A DNA stretch of 64,000 bases from JAFDBW01 sp963825575 (GCA_963825575.1 CAWGUB010000018.1:1-64000), one strand, 5' to 3'. Positions 25,519 through 34,324 are shown, counted from the stretch's first letter. The notes: a model not told the origin generated them from the letters alone. Numbers and translations: made by a program.

Positions 25519-26886
25519 TCAGGCACCTTTGATGCCCGACGCGATTTCAAAGACGCAGCCGGTCGCTGCGCGGATTTCATCCAGTGAAGAGAATGGCGAT
25601 ACCTCGAGGAGGGTCATCCCCTGCTCGGCGTTGATGCCGAAGACCCCTTTGTCGGTGACCAGCAGGTCGACAACGTTCTGGCCGGTAATCGGCAAGTCGC
25701 ACTGTTCGAGGACTTTCGGGCTGCCGTCCTTGGCATTGTGCTCCATCATCACGACTACTTTTTTAACCCCTGACACCAGGTCCATGGCGCCACCGGGCCC
25801 TTTGACCATCTTGCCCGGGATCATCCAGTTGGCCAGGTCGCCGAAACGGTTGACCTGCATGCCGCCGAGCACGGACAGATCAACATGGCCACCGCGAATC
25901 ATGGCAAACGATTCGGACGAATCGAAAAAACTTGCTCCCGGAATCGTGGTGATGGTCTGTTTGCCGGCGTTGATCAGGTCGGCGTCGACCTGGTCTTCGG
26001 TTGGGAAGGGCCCGATGCCGAGCAGGCCATTCTCCGATTGCAGGGTGATATTGATCCCTTCGGGGATGTAATTGGCAACCAGGGTCGGCATGCCGATACC
26101 GAGGTTAACGTAGTCGCCGTCAGACAACTCCTGAGCGACCCTTTTCGCCATCCATTCGCGGGTTTCATTGAAACCCTTGGCCGAGATGCCGGCTCCGGAT
26201 ACGGTACGCTGCTCGATCGGCTTCTCGTAATCCATGCCAAGCACCAGGCGATCGACATATATCCCCGGGACGTGGACGTGATGAGGGTCGATCTCGCCGA
26301 TTTCGACGATCTCTTCGACTTCAGCCACGGTGACCCGACCCGCTTTGGCACAGGAGACATTGAAGTTGTTGGCTGTTTTGCGCAGGATCAGGTTGCCGGC
26401 CTTGTCGGCCTTCCAGGCTTTGACGATCGCAAGGTCGGTGGTGATGCTTTCTTCCAGGACATAGGGAATGCCGTTGTATTCCTTGACGTCTTTCCCTTCG
26501 GTGAGCACCGTACCAACGCCGGTCCTGGTAAAAAAAGCCGGAATTCCGGCTCCGCCGGCGCGCATTTTCTCTGCCAGGGTCCCCTGCGGAGTCAACTCGA
26601 GCTCCAGTTCGCCGCTCAAGTACTGCTGTTCGAAAAGAGCATTTTCGCCAACATAGGAAGAAATCATTTTTTTGACCTGGCGGGTCTGCAGCAAAAGGCC
26701 AAGGCCGAAATCGTCAACCCCGGCGTTGTTGCTGACCACCGTCAATCCCTTCGTGCCGGCTGCGCGCAGGGCCAGGATCAGTTTCTCGGGTATCCCGCAG
26801 AGACCGAAACCTCCCGCAGCGATGGTCATGTTATCGTGGAGCAGGCCCTCAAGGGCTTTTGCTGCATCGGTGTAAATCGGTTTCAT
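25519..26886 (-). CDS. fused 3-oxoacid CoA-transferase (A and B subunits in one chain)
   Basis: A 455-aa SCOT-type enzyme that moves CoA between succinyl-CoA (or another donor) and acetoacetate. Residues 1-225 are the A subunit (TIAAGGFGLCGIPEKLI, NNAGVDDFGLGLLL). Residues about 245-455 are the B subunit (GDYVNLGIGMPTLVANYI) with the catalytic Glu in LQSENGLLGIGP. The linker is short (near GAGISAKGFNETREW). Bacterial enzymes usually have separate A and B genes; the fused form resembles the mitochondrial enzyme. No frameshift or stop lies between the halves. AAGGAG precedes the ATG. Confidence 0.92.
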   Translation of the reverse strand: MKPIYTDAAKALEGLLHDNMTIAAGGFGLCGIPEKLILALRAAGTKGLTVVSNNAGVDDFGLGLLLQTRQVKKMISSYVGENALFEQQYLSGELELELTPQGTLAEKMRAGGAGIPAFFTRTGVGTVLTEGKDVKEYNGIPYVLEESITTDLAIVKAWKADKAGNLILRKTANNFNVSCAKAGRVTVAEVEEIVEIGEIDPHHVHVPGIYVDRLVLGMDYEKPIEQRTVSGAGISAKGFNETREWMAKRVAQELSDGDYVNLGIGMPTLVANYIPEGINITLQSENGLLGIGPFPTEDQVDADLINAGKQTITTIPGASFFDSSESFAMIRGGHVDLSVLGGMQVNRFGDLANWMIPGKMVKGPGGAMDLVSGVKKVVVMMEHNAKDGSPKVLEQCDLPITGQNVVDLLVTDKGVFGINAEQGMTLLEVSPFSSLDEIRAATGCVFEIASGIKGA

Positions 26887-26910
26887 GTTCTCTCCTTAGA
26901 GTCGAATTTC

Positions 26911-28086
26911 TCAGACGGTTTCAAACAGGGCGGCAACGGCTTCGCCGCCGCCGATACATAAAGTGGCAACTCCGTAGCGAGCGTTGCGCTGTTTCAGTTC
27001 GCGGAGCAGGGTTGCAGCCAGCCGGCCGCCGCTTGCGCCGATCGGGTGTCCGATCGACACGGCGCCGCCATTGACGTTGACCTTGTCTGGATCGATCTGG
27101 AGCTGTTTGATTGCGACCAGCGGTACGGCAGCAAAGGCCTCGTTGATTTCAAACAGGTCGATATCGTGTAATTGCAGCCCGGCCTTGCCAACGACCTTGC
27201 GAATGGCCTCAACCGGTGCCTCGGCAAAATTGTTCGGCGCGATGCTGTGGGTTGCAGAGCCGACAATTCGGGCGATTGGGTTCAGCCCGTGCTGTTTCAC
27301 CGCCTCGCTCCCCGCAACAAGCACCATGGCGGCTCCGTCGTTGATGCTCGACGCGTTGCCGGCTGTGATGGTGCCATCCTTTTTAAAGACCGGTCGCAGT
27401 GAAGAGAGCTTTTCAATGTTGCCTTTACCCGGTTCTTCATCGACCTCCACGACCACGTCGCTCTTGCGGCCTCTGACCGTGACCGGCACCAGTTCGTCGA
27501 CAAAGGTGCCATTGGCCAGCGCAGACTGGGAGAGTTGATAGGAGCGAGCGGCATACTCATCCTGGTCGCCCCGGCTGACCTGGTGTCGTTCAATCCACGT
27601 TTCGGTTATGTCACCCATGTGGTTGCCGGTGTCAGGGTCAAGCAGGCCGTCGACCAGCAACATGTCAAGCATCTGTCCGGAACCCATGCGCTGGCCGAAA
27701 CGAGCGGACGGGAGCAGGTAGGGCGCCAGGGACATGTTTTCCATGCCGCCGGCCATGACCATGTCGGAATGACCCAAACGGATCGAGTCTGCAGCGAGCA
27801 TGATAGATTTCAGCCCGCTGCCGCAGACCTTGTTAATCGTCATGGCATGGACCTTGTCCGGAATGCCGGCCATGCGCATAGCCTGACGGGCCGGGGCCTG
27901 ACCTACGCCTCCCTGGAGGACCTGGCCGATAATAACTTCATTGATCGCCCCAACTGGCAGTCCGGTCTCTGCCAGAATAAACTGGATAACCTGTGCGGCG
28001 AGCTGGGGGGCTGGTACGGTCGCGAAGGAGCCACCAAAGGATCCGAAAGGGGTGCGGCGTGCAGAAACTACGAAAACGTCCGACAT
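26911..28086 (-). CDS. acetyl-CoA acetyltransferase (thiolase)
   Basis: A 391-aa degradative/biosynthetic thiolase. The nucleophilic Cys is in INKVCGSGLKS near residue 88, NEAFAAVP near 315, the His in SIGHPIGASGGR near 347 and the second Cys in LCIGGGEA near 377, so all catalytic residues are present. It cleaves acetoacetyl-CoA to two acetyl-CoA. It is first in the ketone-body operon; CAGGAGG precedes the ATG and a sigma-54 promoter lies 42 bases upstream of the start codon. Confidence 0.94.
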   Translation of the reverse strand: MSDVFVVSARRTPFGSFGGSFATVPAPQLAAQVIQFILAETGLPVGAINEVIIGQVLQGGVGQAPARQAMRMAGIPDKVHAMTINKVCGSGLKSIMLAADSIRLGHSDMVMAGGMENMSLAPYLLPSARFGQRMGSGQMLDMLLVDGLLDPDTGNHMGDITETWIERHQVSRGDQDEYAARSYQLSQSALANGTFVDELVPVTVRGRKSDVVVEVDEEPGKGNIEKLSSLRPVFKKDGTITAGNASSINDGAAMVLVAGSEAVKQHGLNPIARIVGSATHSIAPNNFAEAPVEAIRKVVGKAGLQLHDIDLFEINEAFAAVPLVAIKQLQIDPDKVNVNGGAVSIGHPIGASGGRLAATLLRELKQRNARYGVATLCIGGGEAVAALFETV

Positions 28087-28127
28087 GTAAACCTCCTGAA
28101 ATCATTGATCGACATTGAGTAGCAGGA

Positions 28128-28144
28128 CGCAAGTCCCGTACCAA
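28128..28144 (-). promoter_or_regulatory. sigma-54 (-24/-12) promoter of the ketone-body operon
   Basis: The minus strand reads TTGGTACGGGACTTGCG, with GG and GC separated by exactly ten bases as required for RpoN promoters. It differs from the strong consensus mainly at the T in TTGGTAC. Transcription would start near 28116, about 30 bases before the thiolase ATG. Confidence 0.75.
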
Positions 28145-28277
28145 GGGTGGGAAACATGGTAGAATGGGAATTCAAGCGTCTGTGTGAACGTCCCGGCGCA
28201 GGAGGGGCGAGTCATAATTGAATCACCATTTACGCACTTGTCAAACCGCTCCTCCTGAAAAACCAGAAACACGCGTA

Positions 28278-28334
28278 GATTCATTAATGAATCAAAAGAT
28301 TCGCTAATGCATCAAAATTCGTTGATTGAATCAA
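28278..28334. promoter_or_regulatory. three phased repeats, probable upstream activator sites
   Basis: GATTCATTAATGAATC (28278-28293) is a perfect 16-base palindrome. GATTCGCTAATGCATC (28298-28313) is an imperfect copy starting 20 bases later. ATTCGTTGATTGAATC (28317-28332) is a third, with TTGATTGAATCAA palindromic. They lie about 135-205 bases upstream of the -24/-12 promoter, the usual place for enhancer-binding protein sites. A fourth half-like ATTGAATCA lies near 28217. Confidence 0.6.
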
Positions 28335-28360
28335 TGGTAGAATAGTGTTTGTTTTATTCC

Positions 28361-28407
28361 TTGACAGATTCGAGAAGAGAAGTCTACCATGAATTGGTCA
28401 TACCAAT
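28361..28407 (+). promoter_or_regulatory. promoter and FadR-type operator of lutC
   Basis: TTGACA (28361-28366), an 18-base spacer and TACCAT (28385-28390) are followed by the perfect 15-base palindrome ATTGGTCATACCAAT (28393-28407) at the expected transcription start. The core TTGGTCATACCAA is identical to the operator at 15945. Confidence 0.75.
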
Positions 28408-28432
28408 AACTCGTTTTACCAAAAGGCCAAAT

Positions 28433-28978
28433 ATGGAGAGTTTTATCAATGCAGCACGAAATGTCGGCGCAGACGTTCAGGTGCTTGCAAACCTGGAAGA
28501 ACTCGTCTCATACATCGGTGACCGCATTGACGGCAGCCTGATGCTGTCACCATGTCCAAGTCTCATGCGCTCGGGAGTACCCGCGAAGCTTAAGGCCGCC
28601 GGCCTGGACGTGGTTGAGAAGGATTTTCGTGGTCGGGGTGCTGCAGCGGCTGCCGGCTTGACCGGTGCGAACTTCGGCATCGCGGCAACGGGAACGGTCG
28701 TCCTCGAAAGCACCGATGAGGCCGTGCGGATTACCACTACCCTGCCGGAAAAACATTTTGTGGTTCTCGACCCGCGCAAAATTCTGGCGACCGCCGACCA
28801 AGCCGTGCCATTGCTCAACGATTTTCACCGGCAGTTGCCGCAGGCCTACCTGGCCTATATCACTGGCCCCAGCCGGACCGCGGATATCGAGCGGGTCCTG
28901 ACCATCGGCGTGCATGGCCCTGCTGAACTGCATATCCTACTTCTGGAAGGTTTATCGGAAGATTTGATGGAAAGATGA
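28433..28978 (+). CDS. lutC: LUD-domain lactate utilisation protein (LutC-type)
   Basis: A 181-aa LUD-domain protein, the LutC-like component of LutABC L-lactate oxidation. Conserved segments are LMLSPCPSLMRSG-like variation near residue 40, GANFGIAATGTVVLEST near 80, and the C-terminal GPSRTADIERVLTIGVHGPAELHILLL typical of LutC. The ATG at 28433 was chosen because a longer frame would run through the operator and promoter; the AAGG at 28421 is a modest ribosome-binding site. It is controlled by the FadR-type operator and followed by the LutB/LutA-like gene. Confidence 0.88.
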   Translation: MESFINAARNVGADVQVLANLEELVSYIGDRIDGSLMLSPCPSLMRSGVPAKLKAAGLDVVEKDFRGRGAAAAAGLTGANFGIAATGTVVLESTDEAVRITTTLPEKHFVVLDPRKILATADQAVPLLNDFHRQLPQAYLAYITGPSRTADIERVLTIGVHGPAELHILLLEGLSEDLMER

Positions 28979-29082
28979 AAAGGGCCGCGGAACGAGGGAC
29001 GAGGGACGCGAAAAGCCTTTAGCCTTCAACTTTTCACTTTTTACCTATCACTGATTACTGATCTCTGACCACGGAATTAACC

Positions 29083-31237
29083 ATGAATAAAGCAGAACGC
29101 AGCAGACATTACCAGGACCGGGTCCGCAAGGCCATTTCGAAACCGCGCCTGCAGGATACCTTGCACCGCTTTGCCGATGCCTACGTTATTGCTCGCGAGG
29201 CAGCCTTCGCCGGGCAGGATTTTGAGGCATTGCGTACTGCGATTGGCGAGATGAAGGATGAGGTACGCGACAACCTGCCGCGTTACCGCGATGAATTCAT
29301 CGCCAACGCCGAAGCAGCCGGGGCGAAAGTCTATATTGCCCGGACCGCGGCGGATGCCAATAACTACATCTGTGCCCTGGCCAAAGAGCGCGGTGTCAAG
29401 ACCGTGGTCAAAAGCAAGAGCATGGCGAGCGAGGAGACCCATCTCAACCTGGCTCTCAAGGACGCCGGAGTCGAAGCTCTCGAGACCGATCTGGGCGAGT
29501 GGATCATCCAGCTGGCCGGTGAAAGACCGAGTCACATGGTGATGCCGGCGATTCACATGCTCAAGGAAGAGGTCGCCGAACTGTTCAGCAAGGTGACCGG
29601 CAAAGAAGAACCGGCCGAGATTCTACACCTGGTACGGCTCGCTCGGAAACAGCTGCGCCAGGGCTACCTGGATGCCGACATGGGGATATCCGGCGCGAAC
29701 GTCGCGGTGGCGGAAACCGGCGGGATTGTCCTGGTGACTAACGAGGGCAACGCCCGGCTGACCACGACCCTGCCGAAGATTCATGTTGCGCTGGTCGGTA
29801 TGGAAAAACTGGTGCCGACGCTCGAAGATGCCAACCGGATTATCAATGTCCTGCCAAAGAACGCTACCGGGCAGCTGATCACCTCTTACATCACCTGGAT
29901 CCGCGGGGCAGTGCCCTGTGGTGACGAAAGCAAGGAACTGCATATCGTCCTGCTCGACAACGGCCGCTCCGCCCTGGCCGAATCGCCGCACTGCCGCGAC
30001 GCCCTGCGCTGCATCAAGTGCGGGGCCTGTGCCAACGTCTGTCCGGTCTACCAGACCGTGGGCGGCCATGTCTTCGGCCACATTTACATCAGCGCGATCG
30101 GCGTTATCCTCACCGCATTCTTCCACGGCCTCGAAAATGCCTCCGAGCTGGTCCGCGCCTGCATCGGCTGCCGCTCCTGCGTGGCGGTCTGTCCGAGCAA
30201 TATCGACCTTGAGAGTATCATCCTGCACCTGCGCGAAGTGCATCGGCGAGGAAGAAGGCGTCGGTGCCGGAAAATCAATTGTCTTCAAGAATGTGATGCG
30301 CAACCGCAAGCTGTTCCACGGCATGCTGAGGGCCGCCAGCGTGCTGCAGAAACCGGTGACCCGTGGCGAGCGCACCATCCGCCATCTGCCGCTGTTCTTC
30401 TCGGGACTGACCGAATGGCGCACGCTGCCGGCGATTGCCGACAAGCCTCTGCGCGACCTGTGGAAAGATCTCCCGCAAAGGGTCGAGAAGCCGCGTTACC
30501 GGGTGGCCTTTTTCGCCGGTTGCCTGAACGACTTCGTCTATCCGGAGATGGGGATCGACCTGGTCAAGGTCCTCAATCATCTCGATGTCGAAGTGACCTT
30601 GCCGCTGGAACAGAGCTGTTGCGGTGTGCCCGCCCTCTACTCGGGAGACAAGGACACAGCGGTCGCCATGGCCGAGCAGAATATTGACGCCATGCTTGAA
30701 GGAGACCCCGATTTTGTCGTCACCTCCTGTCCGACCTGTACCATGGCCCTGCAGCGCGACTTTATCGATCTGCTCAAAGACAATCCGGTCTGGGCCGAGA
30801 AAGCCATGAAACTTGCCGAGATCACCATCGATATCTCCTGTTTCATTGCCGACAAGCTCGACGGCGCGGAAGCCTTCGGCAAGGCCATCAAGGCCGAGAA
30901 GGTCACCTATCATGATTCCTGTCATCTGAAGCGCGGCGCCGGGGTCTGGGAGCAGCCCCGTCGGCTGATTGCCGACTCCGGTCGGGAAGTCGTTGAAATG
31001 GCGCACAGCGACCGCTGCTGCGGCTTCGGCGGTTCCTACTCTTTTACCAGCCACGCTGATATTGCCAAGCAGATTCTGGGTGACAAGATCAAGGACATCG
31101 AAGCAAGCGGTGCGGCCTGTGTGGCGATGGACTGCCCGGGCTGCATGATGCAGATCCAGGGCGGGCTACAAAAGCAGGAAAAGGACGTCAGGGTCAAGCA
31201 CACCATCGAACTGCTGGCTGAGAACCTCGACGATTAA
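29083..31237 (+). pseudogene. LutB/LutA-like fused iron-sulfur lactate oxidase, split by a frameshift
   Basis: The intact protein would be about 717 aa. Codons from 29083 to about 30240 encode a LUD domain (DADMGISGANVAVAETGGI), then two 4Fe-4S motifs (CIKCGACANVCPVYQ, CIGCRSCVAVCPSN). The next frame, from about 30241 to 31237, encodes the rest: FFAGCLNDFVYPEMG with SCCGVPALY, then YHDSCHLKRGAG with CCGFGG and CPGCMMQ, which are LutA/GlcF-type CCG domains. Overall length is 1 modulo 3. The break lies at GTGCATCGGC (30238-30247); inserting CA to give GTG CAC ATC GGC restores the frame. It may be a real mutation, an assembly error or, less likely, recoding. If real, L-lactate oxidation by this route would be lost. 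Confidence 0.8.
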
Positions 31238-31274
31238 TAACCCGCTTCGATCAGCAACTGACAGGGGCACTTCC

Positions 31275-31307
31275 GGGGCACTTCCGGCAAGTGCCCCGAT
31301 TTATTTC
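31275..31307 (+). terminator. intrinsic terminator after the lut genes
   Basis: GGGGCACTT pairs with AAGTGCCCC over a five-base loop, followed by GATTTATTT. The left arm is part of a short tandem duplication (GGGGCACTTCC twice). It lies 38 bases after the lutB/A stop. Confidence 0.7.
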
Positions 31308-31542
31308 GGACTTATAACCGAAAAAATGGTTGGCCGCCAAGACTCGAAAACACGAAACAAAACAACCGAACCCGGGTGAAAATCGATTCAAAATACGCTT
31401 TATAGCTCGTAGATAAATGATTTTCTTGGCGGCTTTGTGGCGACGAATCTTTGTTTGGGTTATAGAACCGATTTATTTGTCGGGCATCGTTTAATATGGC
31501 ACAATTCAAAGAGCCGCCATCTGTGACAGGTCAGGAGCAACA
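31308..31542. repeat. intergenic stretch with inverted-repeat element
   Basis: The space between the lut genes and the ATP-grasp gene holds no convincing gene. At about 31332-31437 an element has outer arms GCCGCCAAGA and TCTTGGCGGC, with GAAAACACG-type sequence inside. A similar but more diverged element lies at 58536-58625. These look like intergenic repeat elements rather than coding sequence; a 65-codon minus-strand frame across it was rejected. Confidence 0.4.
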
Positions 31543-32658
31543 TTGTCTAGCTTTCAAGAAAATCTCAGCAGTGCCGTTGTCGAATTGCCCGGCATCGCTT
31601 TAAGACGCATGGTAGGCGTGGTCCGAGCGCTCGACAGGCTGAGCCGCAATCCCGAATATCGCAAACAGGTCTACGCACAGGTCCCGGATGTAGCCCGTTT
31701 TGATCCGGGACACGATGCGGTCATGATGTGCTACGATTTTCACCTTGCCGGTGAGACGCCGCGGTTGATTGAAGTCAACACCAATGCCGGCGGCGGCATG
31801 CTGGCCTACCTGGCCCAGGCCCCTGCCCTGCCCGTCGATCAGCAATCCCTCCCGGCAAAGTTCAGAGAGCGCCTGCTGCAGACCTTCTCGGATGAAATTA
31901 AAAAACATTCGGCAGGTGCGAAGCTCAAGCCGGAGCGGATTGCGATCATCGACGAGAATCCGACCGGGCAGTATCTCTATCCCGAGATGACTGCCTTTGC
32001 CGACCTGTTCAGAGCCTGGGGGGTGCCAACAGAGATCGTCGAACCGCGCCGGTTGCAAGCTTCCGCCGAAGGCGTCAGCTTTGATGGCCAACCCGTCGAC
32101 CTGGTCTATAATCGGCATTGCGATTTCTACCTGGAAAGCGACGAGATGGTCGGATTGCGACAAGCATACCTGGCCAACAAGGTTTGCCTGACGCCCAACC
32201 CGCACATGTACGGCCTGCTTGCCGACAAGCGCCGGATGATCCTTTGGGCCGATCACGCACAACGTGCTCTGTGGCGCATGTCAGGGAAGGAGCGCCTTCT
32301 GCTCGACCAGGTGCTGCCTACAACCTCGCTGCTTGCCGAACTCGACCTGCAGCAGGTATGGTCTGACCGAAAACAGTTCGTCTTCAAACCGGTAGACGGC
32401 TTCGGCAGCAGGGGGGTGCTGGTCGGCGAGAAAATCTCCCGCAAACGTTTTGATCAACTCCCGGTGACAGCCATCCTGGCCCAGGAACTGGTTCCGCCGA
32501 GTTTGACCGAGGTCGTTGAGCAGGGCGCTATGAAAACGGATCTGCGTCTTTACGCTTATCGAAACAGGGTGCTCGGTGTGACCGCTCGCCTGTACAAGGG
32601 ACAGGTAACGAACATGCGCACTCCAGGCGGCGGTTTTGCCCGCGTCCGAATCGTTTAA
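31543..32658 (+). CDS. ATP-grasp-like protein (glutathionylspermidine-synthase-like), function unknown
   Basis: A 371-aa cytoplasmic protein. FHLAGETPRLIEVNTNAGGG near residue 65-85 and the ATP-grasp-type segments QFVFKPVDGFGSRGV near 280-295 and AILAQELVPPS near 315 suggest an ATP-dependent carboxylate-amine or thiol ligase. The C-terminal DLRLYAYRNRVLGVTARLYKG supplies further ATP-grasp-type basic residues. The start is TTG with AGGAG seven bases upstream; no ATG is available before homology begins. The neighbours give no substrate clue. Glutathionylspermidine synthase itself is unlikely because the length and order differ. Confidence 0.65.
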   Translation: MSSFQENLSSAVVELPGIALRRMVGVVRALDRLSRNPEYRKQVYAQVPDVARFDPGHDAVMMCYDFHLAGETPRLIEVNTNAGGGMLAYLAQAPALPVDQQSLPAKFRERLLQTFSDEIKKHSAGAKLKPERIAIIDENPTGQYLYPEMTAFADLFRAWGVPTEIVEPRRLQASAEGVSFDGQPVDLVYNRHCDFYLESDEMVGLRQAYLANKVCLTPNPHMYGLLADKRRMILWADHAQRALWRMSGKERLLLDQVLPTTSLLAELDLQQVWSDRKQFVFKPVDGFGSRGVLVGEKISRKRFDQLPVTAILAQELVPPSLTEVVEQGAMKTDLRLYAYRNRVLGVTARLYKGQVTNMRTPGGGFARVRIV

Positions 32659-33443
32659 CCCGATCCTTTCTTCTGCACGGGCTCCTTTCCCCAAGACATT
32701 TCCTTGACAAAAATTGTACTGGTTAACCTTCCCTGACTGTAAGCCGTCAAACCTTATGGGACAAAAATCAACTAAAACTTAATTGACACTCCGGGGTCAC
32801 TCTTACCTTTTGTTTCCGTTCCTGTTCCAGTTCAGACGTCTAAATTTCAGATTAAATTGGAACGCATAGGGACCAAACCTGCCTTCTGCGGTTCGGGGTT
32901 TTTTCTCCAGAGCACCTCCGGGGCACCATCAAGCTTTTTTTCAAGAAACTGAAACATCAAACAATGCAAATACTCCTGTATTGACTGCATTGACCTGAAG
33001 TTGAGAAAATCTAAATTGAACTTGCCAGGGGAGGGGTAGAAAAACCACATCATTGTGTCGAAAACGCAACGAAACTGGGTCTTGTTATATAATAAAGAAG
33101 GCTCTAGACCATTAGGAAATACCTGATGTTGTGCATCAATGCAGTTAGTAACTGTGCAATTGCCGGTTTCATTCTCTGGAAAATTTTTCTTCTTATCTGT
33201 ATTCCTATCTGATTCCAAATTATTACGCCATTTCCTTGCCATTTTGTCAGTCACTGCTCATCAAAATTGGCACCATGGATGCATCAAGCAATACAATCAA
33301 GCCACAACACCAGCGAAAGATCTGTATGACAACTTGACTTGAATTATTGATAGCGTACGTGCTCGTACAACCTTCCCGCTCCTATTGCTGTTTTTGACAG
33401 GTTTCTAAAATCGTTTCCGATGAAATCAGAGAAGAGAATCGCT
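32659..33443. other. long AT-rich intergenic region with decayed sequence
   Basis: About 785 bases without a convincing gene. The segment 32793-32926 resembles 34349-34486 downstream (see repeats). A 135-codon minus-strand frame (32847-33254) has no recognisable motif or ribosome-binding site. The base composition is more AT-rich than the flanks, which fits old insertion debris upstream of the acyltransferase gene. Confidence 0.4.
32793..32926 (+). repeat. left copy of imperfect direct repeat flanking the acyltransferase gene
   Basis: It begins GGTCACTCTT, continues with a CTTTTGTT run and CTGTTCCAG, and ends CTCCAGAGCACCTCCGGGGC. The copy at 34349-34486 has the same blocks in the same order; the middle has diverged. 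By eye the first and last 30 bases are about 80 percent identical. Confidence 0.45.
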
Positions 33444-34157
33444 ATGAATCTTGATCTTTTTAACTACAAAATGATTGATGGCAGGGAGGAATTTACTTCT
33501 GACCTCAGTACTGTTTGCCAGTTGAGATACCAGGTCTACGTTAATGAATGGGGATTTGAAAAGGCGGAAGACCATCCGGGTGGAATAGAACAGGATGAGT
33601 ACGATAAACATTCAATACACTTATATGCCTGCTCTAAACATTCTGATGATGTGGTCGGCGCAGCGAGATTAATACTGGGATCCGAGAGACCCTTGCCAAT
33701 CGAAAGCCATTTTAGTATCAACCAACTCCCGCCAGGTGTTCGACGCGAGCAGACTGCCGAAATTTCACGTTTGGCAATTTCCAAGGAATTTAGATGTCGA
33801 GCCCTCGAACGTGTTTTTAGCGGCGCAGAAAAGGGTACGGTCAAACATATGCACCTAATGAAAGAAAACATTAGAGATTTGCGCAGAAGATGTGAACACC
33901 AACTCGTGCGTGGCTTGTATATCTCCTTGTACCGAGAGAGTAAAACCAGGGGGTTGACTCACTTGTTCACAATAATGTCCAAAGGGCTGCACATGATTCT
34001 CAAACGCTGGGGCATCAGCTTTGAACAAATTGGACCGGCGCGTGAATACCACGGGATTCGAGCACCTTTTCTGATAAATATCGAGGATATAGAGCATTCC
34101 CTCCGAAGAAATAACCCTGCTTTGTTGCACGAGGCTCAGCAAGTTCTTCCGCATTGA
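33444..34157 (+). CDS. PEP-CTERM/exosortase-system-associated acyltransferase (LuxI-like fold)
   Basis: A 237-aa GNAT-fold enzyme of the family linked to exosortase systems and related to acyl-homoserine-lactone synthases. LRYQVYVNEWGFEKAEDHPGG carries the family Arg, Trp and acidic residues; GAARLIL and AEISRLAISKEFR follow, and a C-terminal ISFEQIGPAREYHGIRAPFLI is typical. It is expected to use an acyl donor and S-adenosyl- or other acceptor; the product is unknown. No exosortase, PEP-CTERM protein or LuxR partner lies in the window. An ATG at 33420 is an alternative start. The gene is AT-richer than its neighbours and lies between direct repeats. Confidence 0.8.
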   Translation: MNLDLFNYKMIDGREEFTSDLSTVCQLRYQVYVNEWGFEKAEDHPGGIEQDEYDKHSIHLYACSKHSDDVVGAARLILGSERPLPIESHFSINQLPPGVRREQTAEISRLAISKEFRCRALERVFSGAEKGTVKHMHLMKENIRDLRRRCEHQLVRGLYISLYRESKTRGLTHLFTIMSKGLHMILKRWGISFEQIGPAREYHGIRAPFLINIEDIEHSLRRNNPALLHEAQQVLPH

Positions 34158-34243
34158 CGAATTTGACTAGGTCTTTCAAATTTCTTTCGCTGATAACCCT
34201 GCAGAAGCTCTACGGACGCTATACCTCTGGCATGTAAGCGCAC

Positions 34244-34324
34244 TGGGGAGCGAGTGTCTAGCCGAGCGGAACCAACTGCTTCAGGAGCAGGGGTTCGCTG
34301 GTTCAAATCCAGTCATCCCGACCA
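34244..34324 (+). tRNA. tRNA-Pro-like sequence, 5' half degenerate
   Basis: The 3' half is canonical: anticodon loop TTCAGGA (34280-34286), five-base variable loop GGTTC, T arm GCTGG-TTCAAAT-CCAGT, then CATCCCG, discriminator A and CCA, as in tRNA-Pro. The anticodon position reads CAG, one base from the Pro anticodon CGG. The 5' half forms no D arm, and the acceptor stem has a mismatch and two G-U pairs. It is more likely a tRNA 3'-end copy left by an integration event than a working tRNA. Confidence 0.35.

Noticed and set aside
31312..31509. 65-codon minus-strand frame
   Set aside because: It spans an intergenic inverted-repeat element and has no homology.
32847..33254. 135-codon minus-strand frame in the AT-rich region
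   Set aside because: No recognisable domain, no ribosome-binding site, and it runs through the direct-repeat segment.
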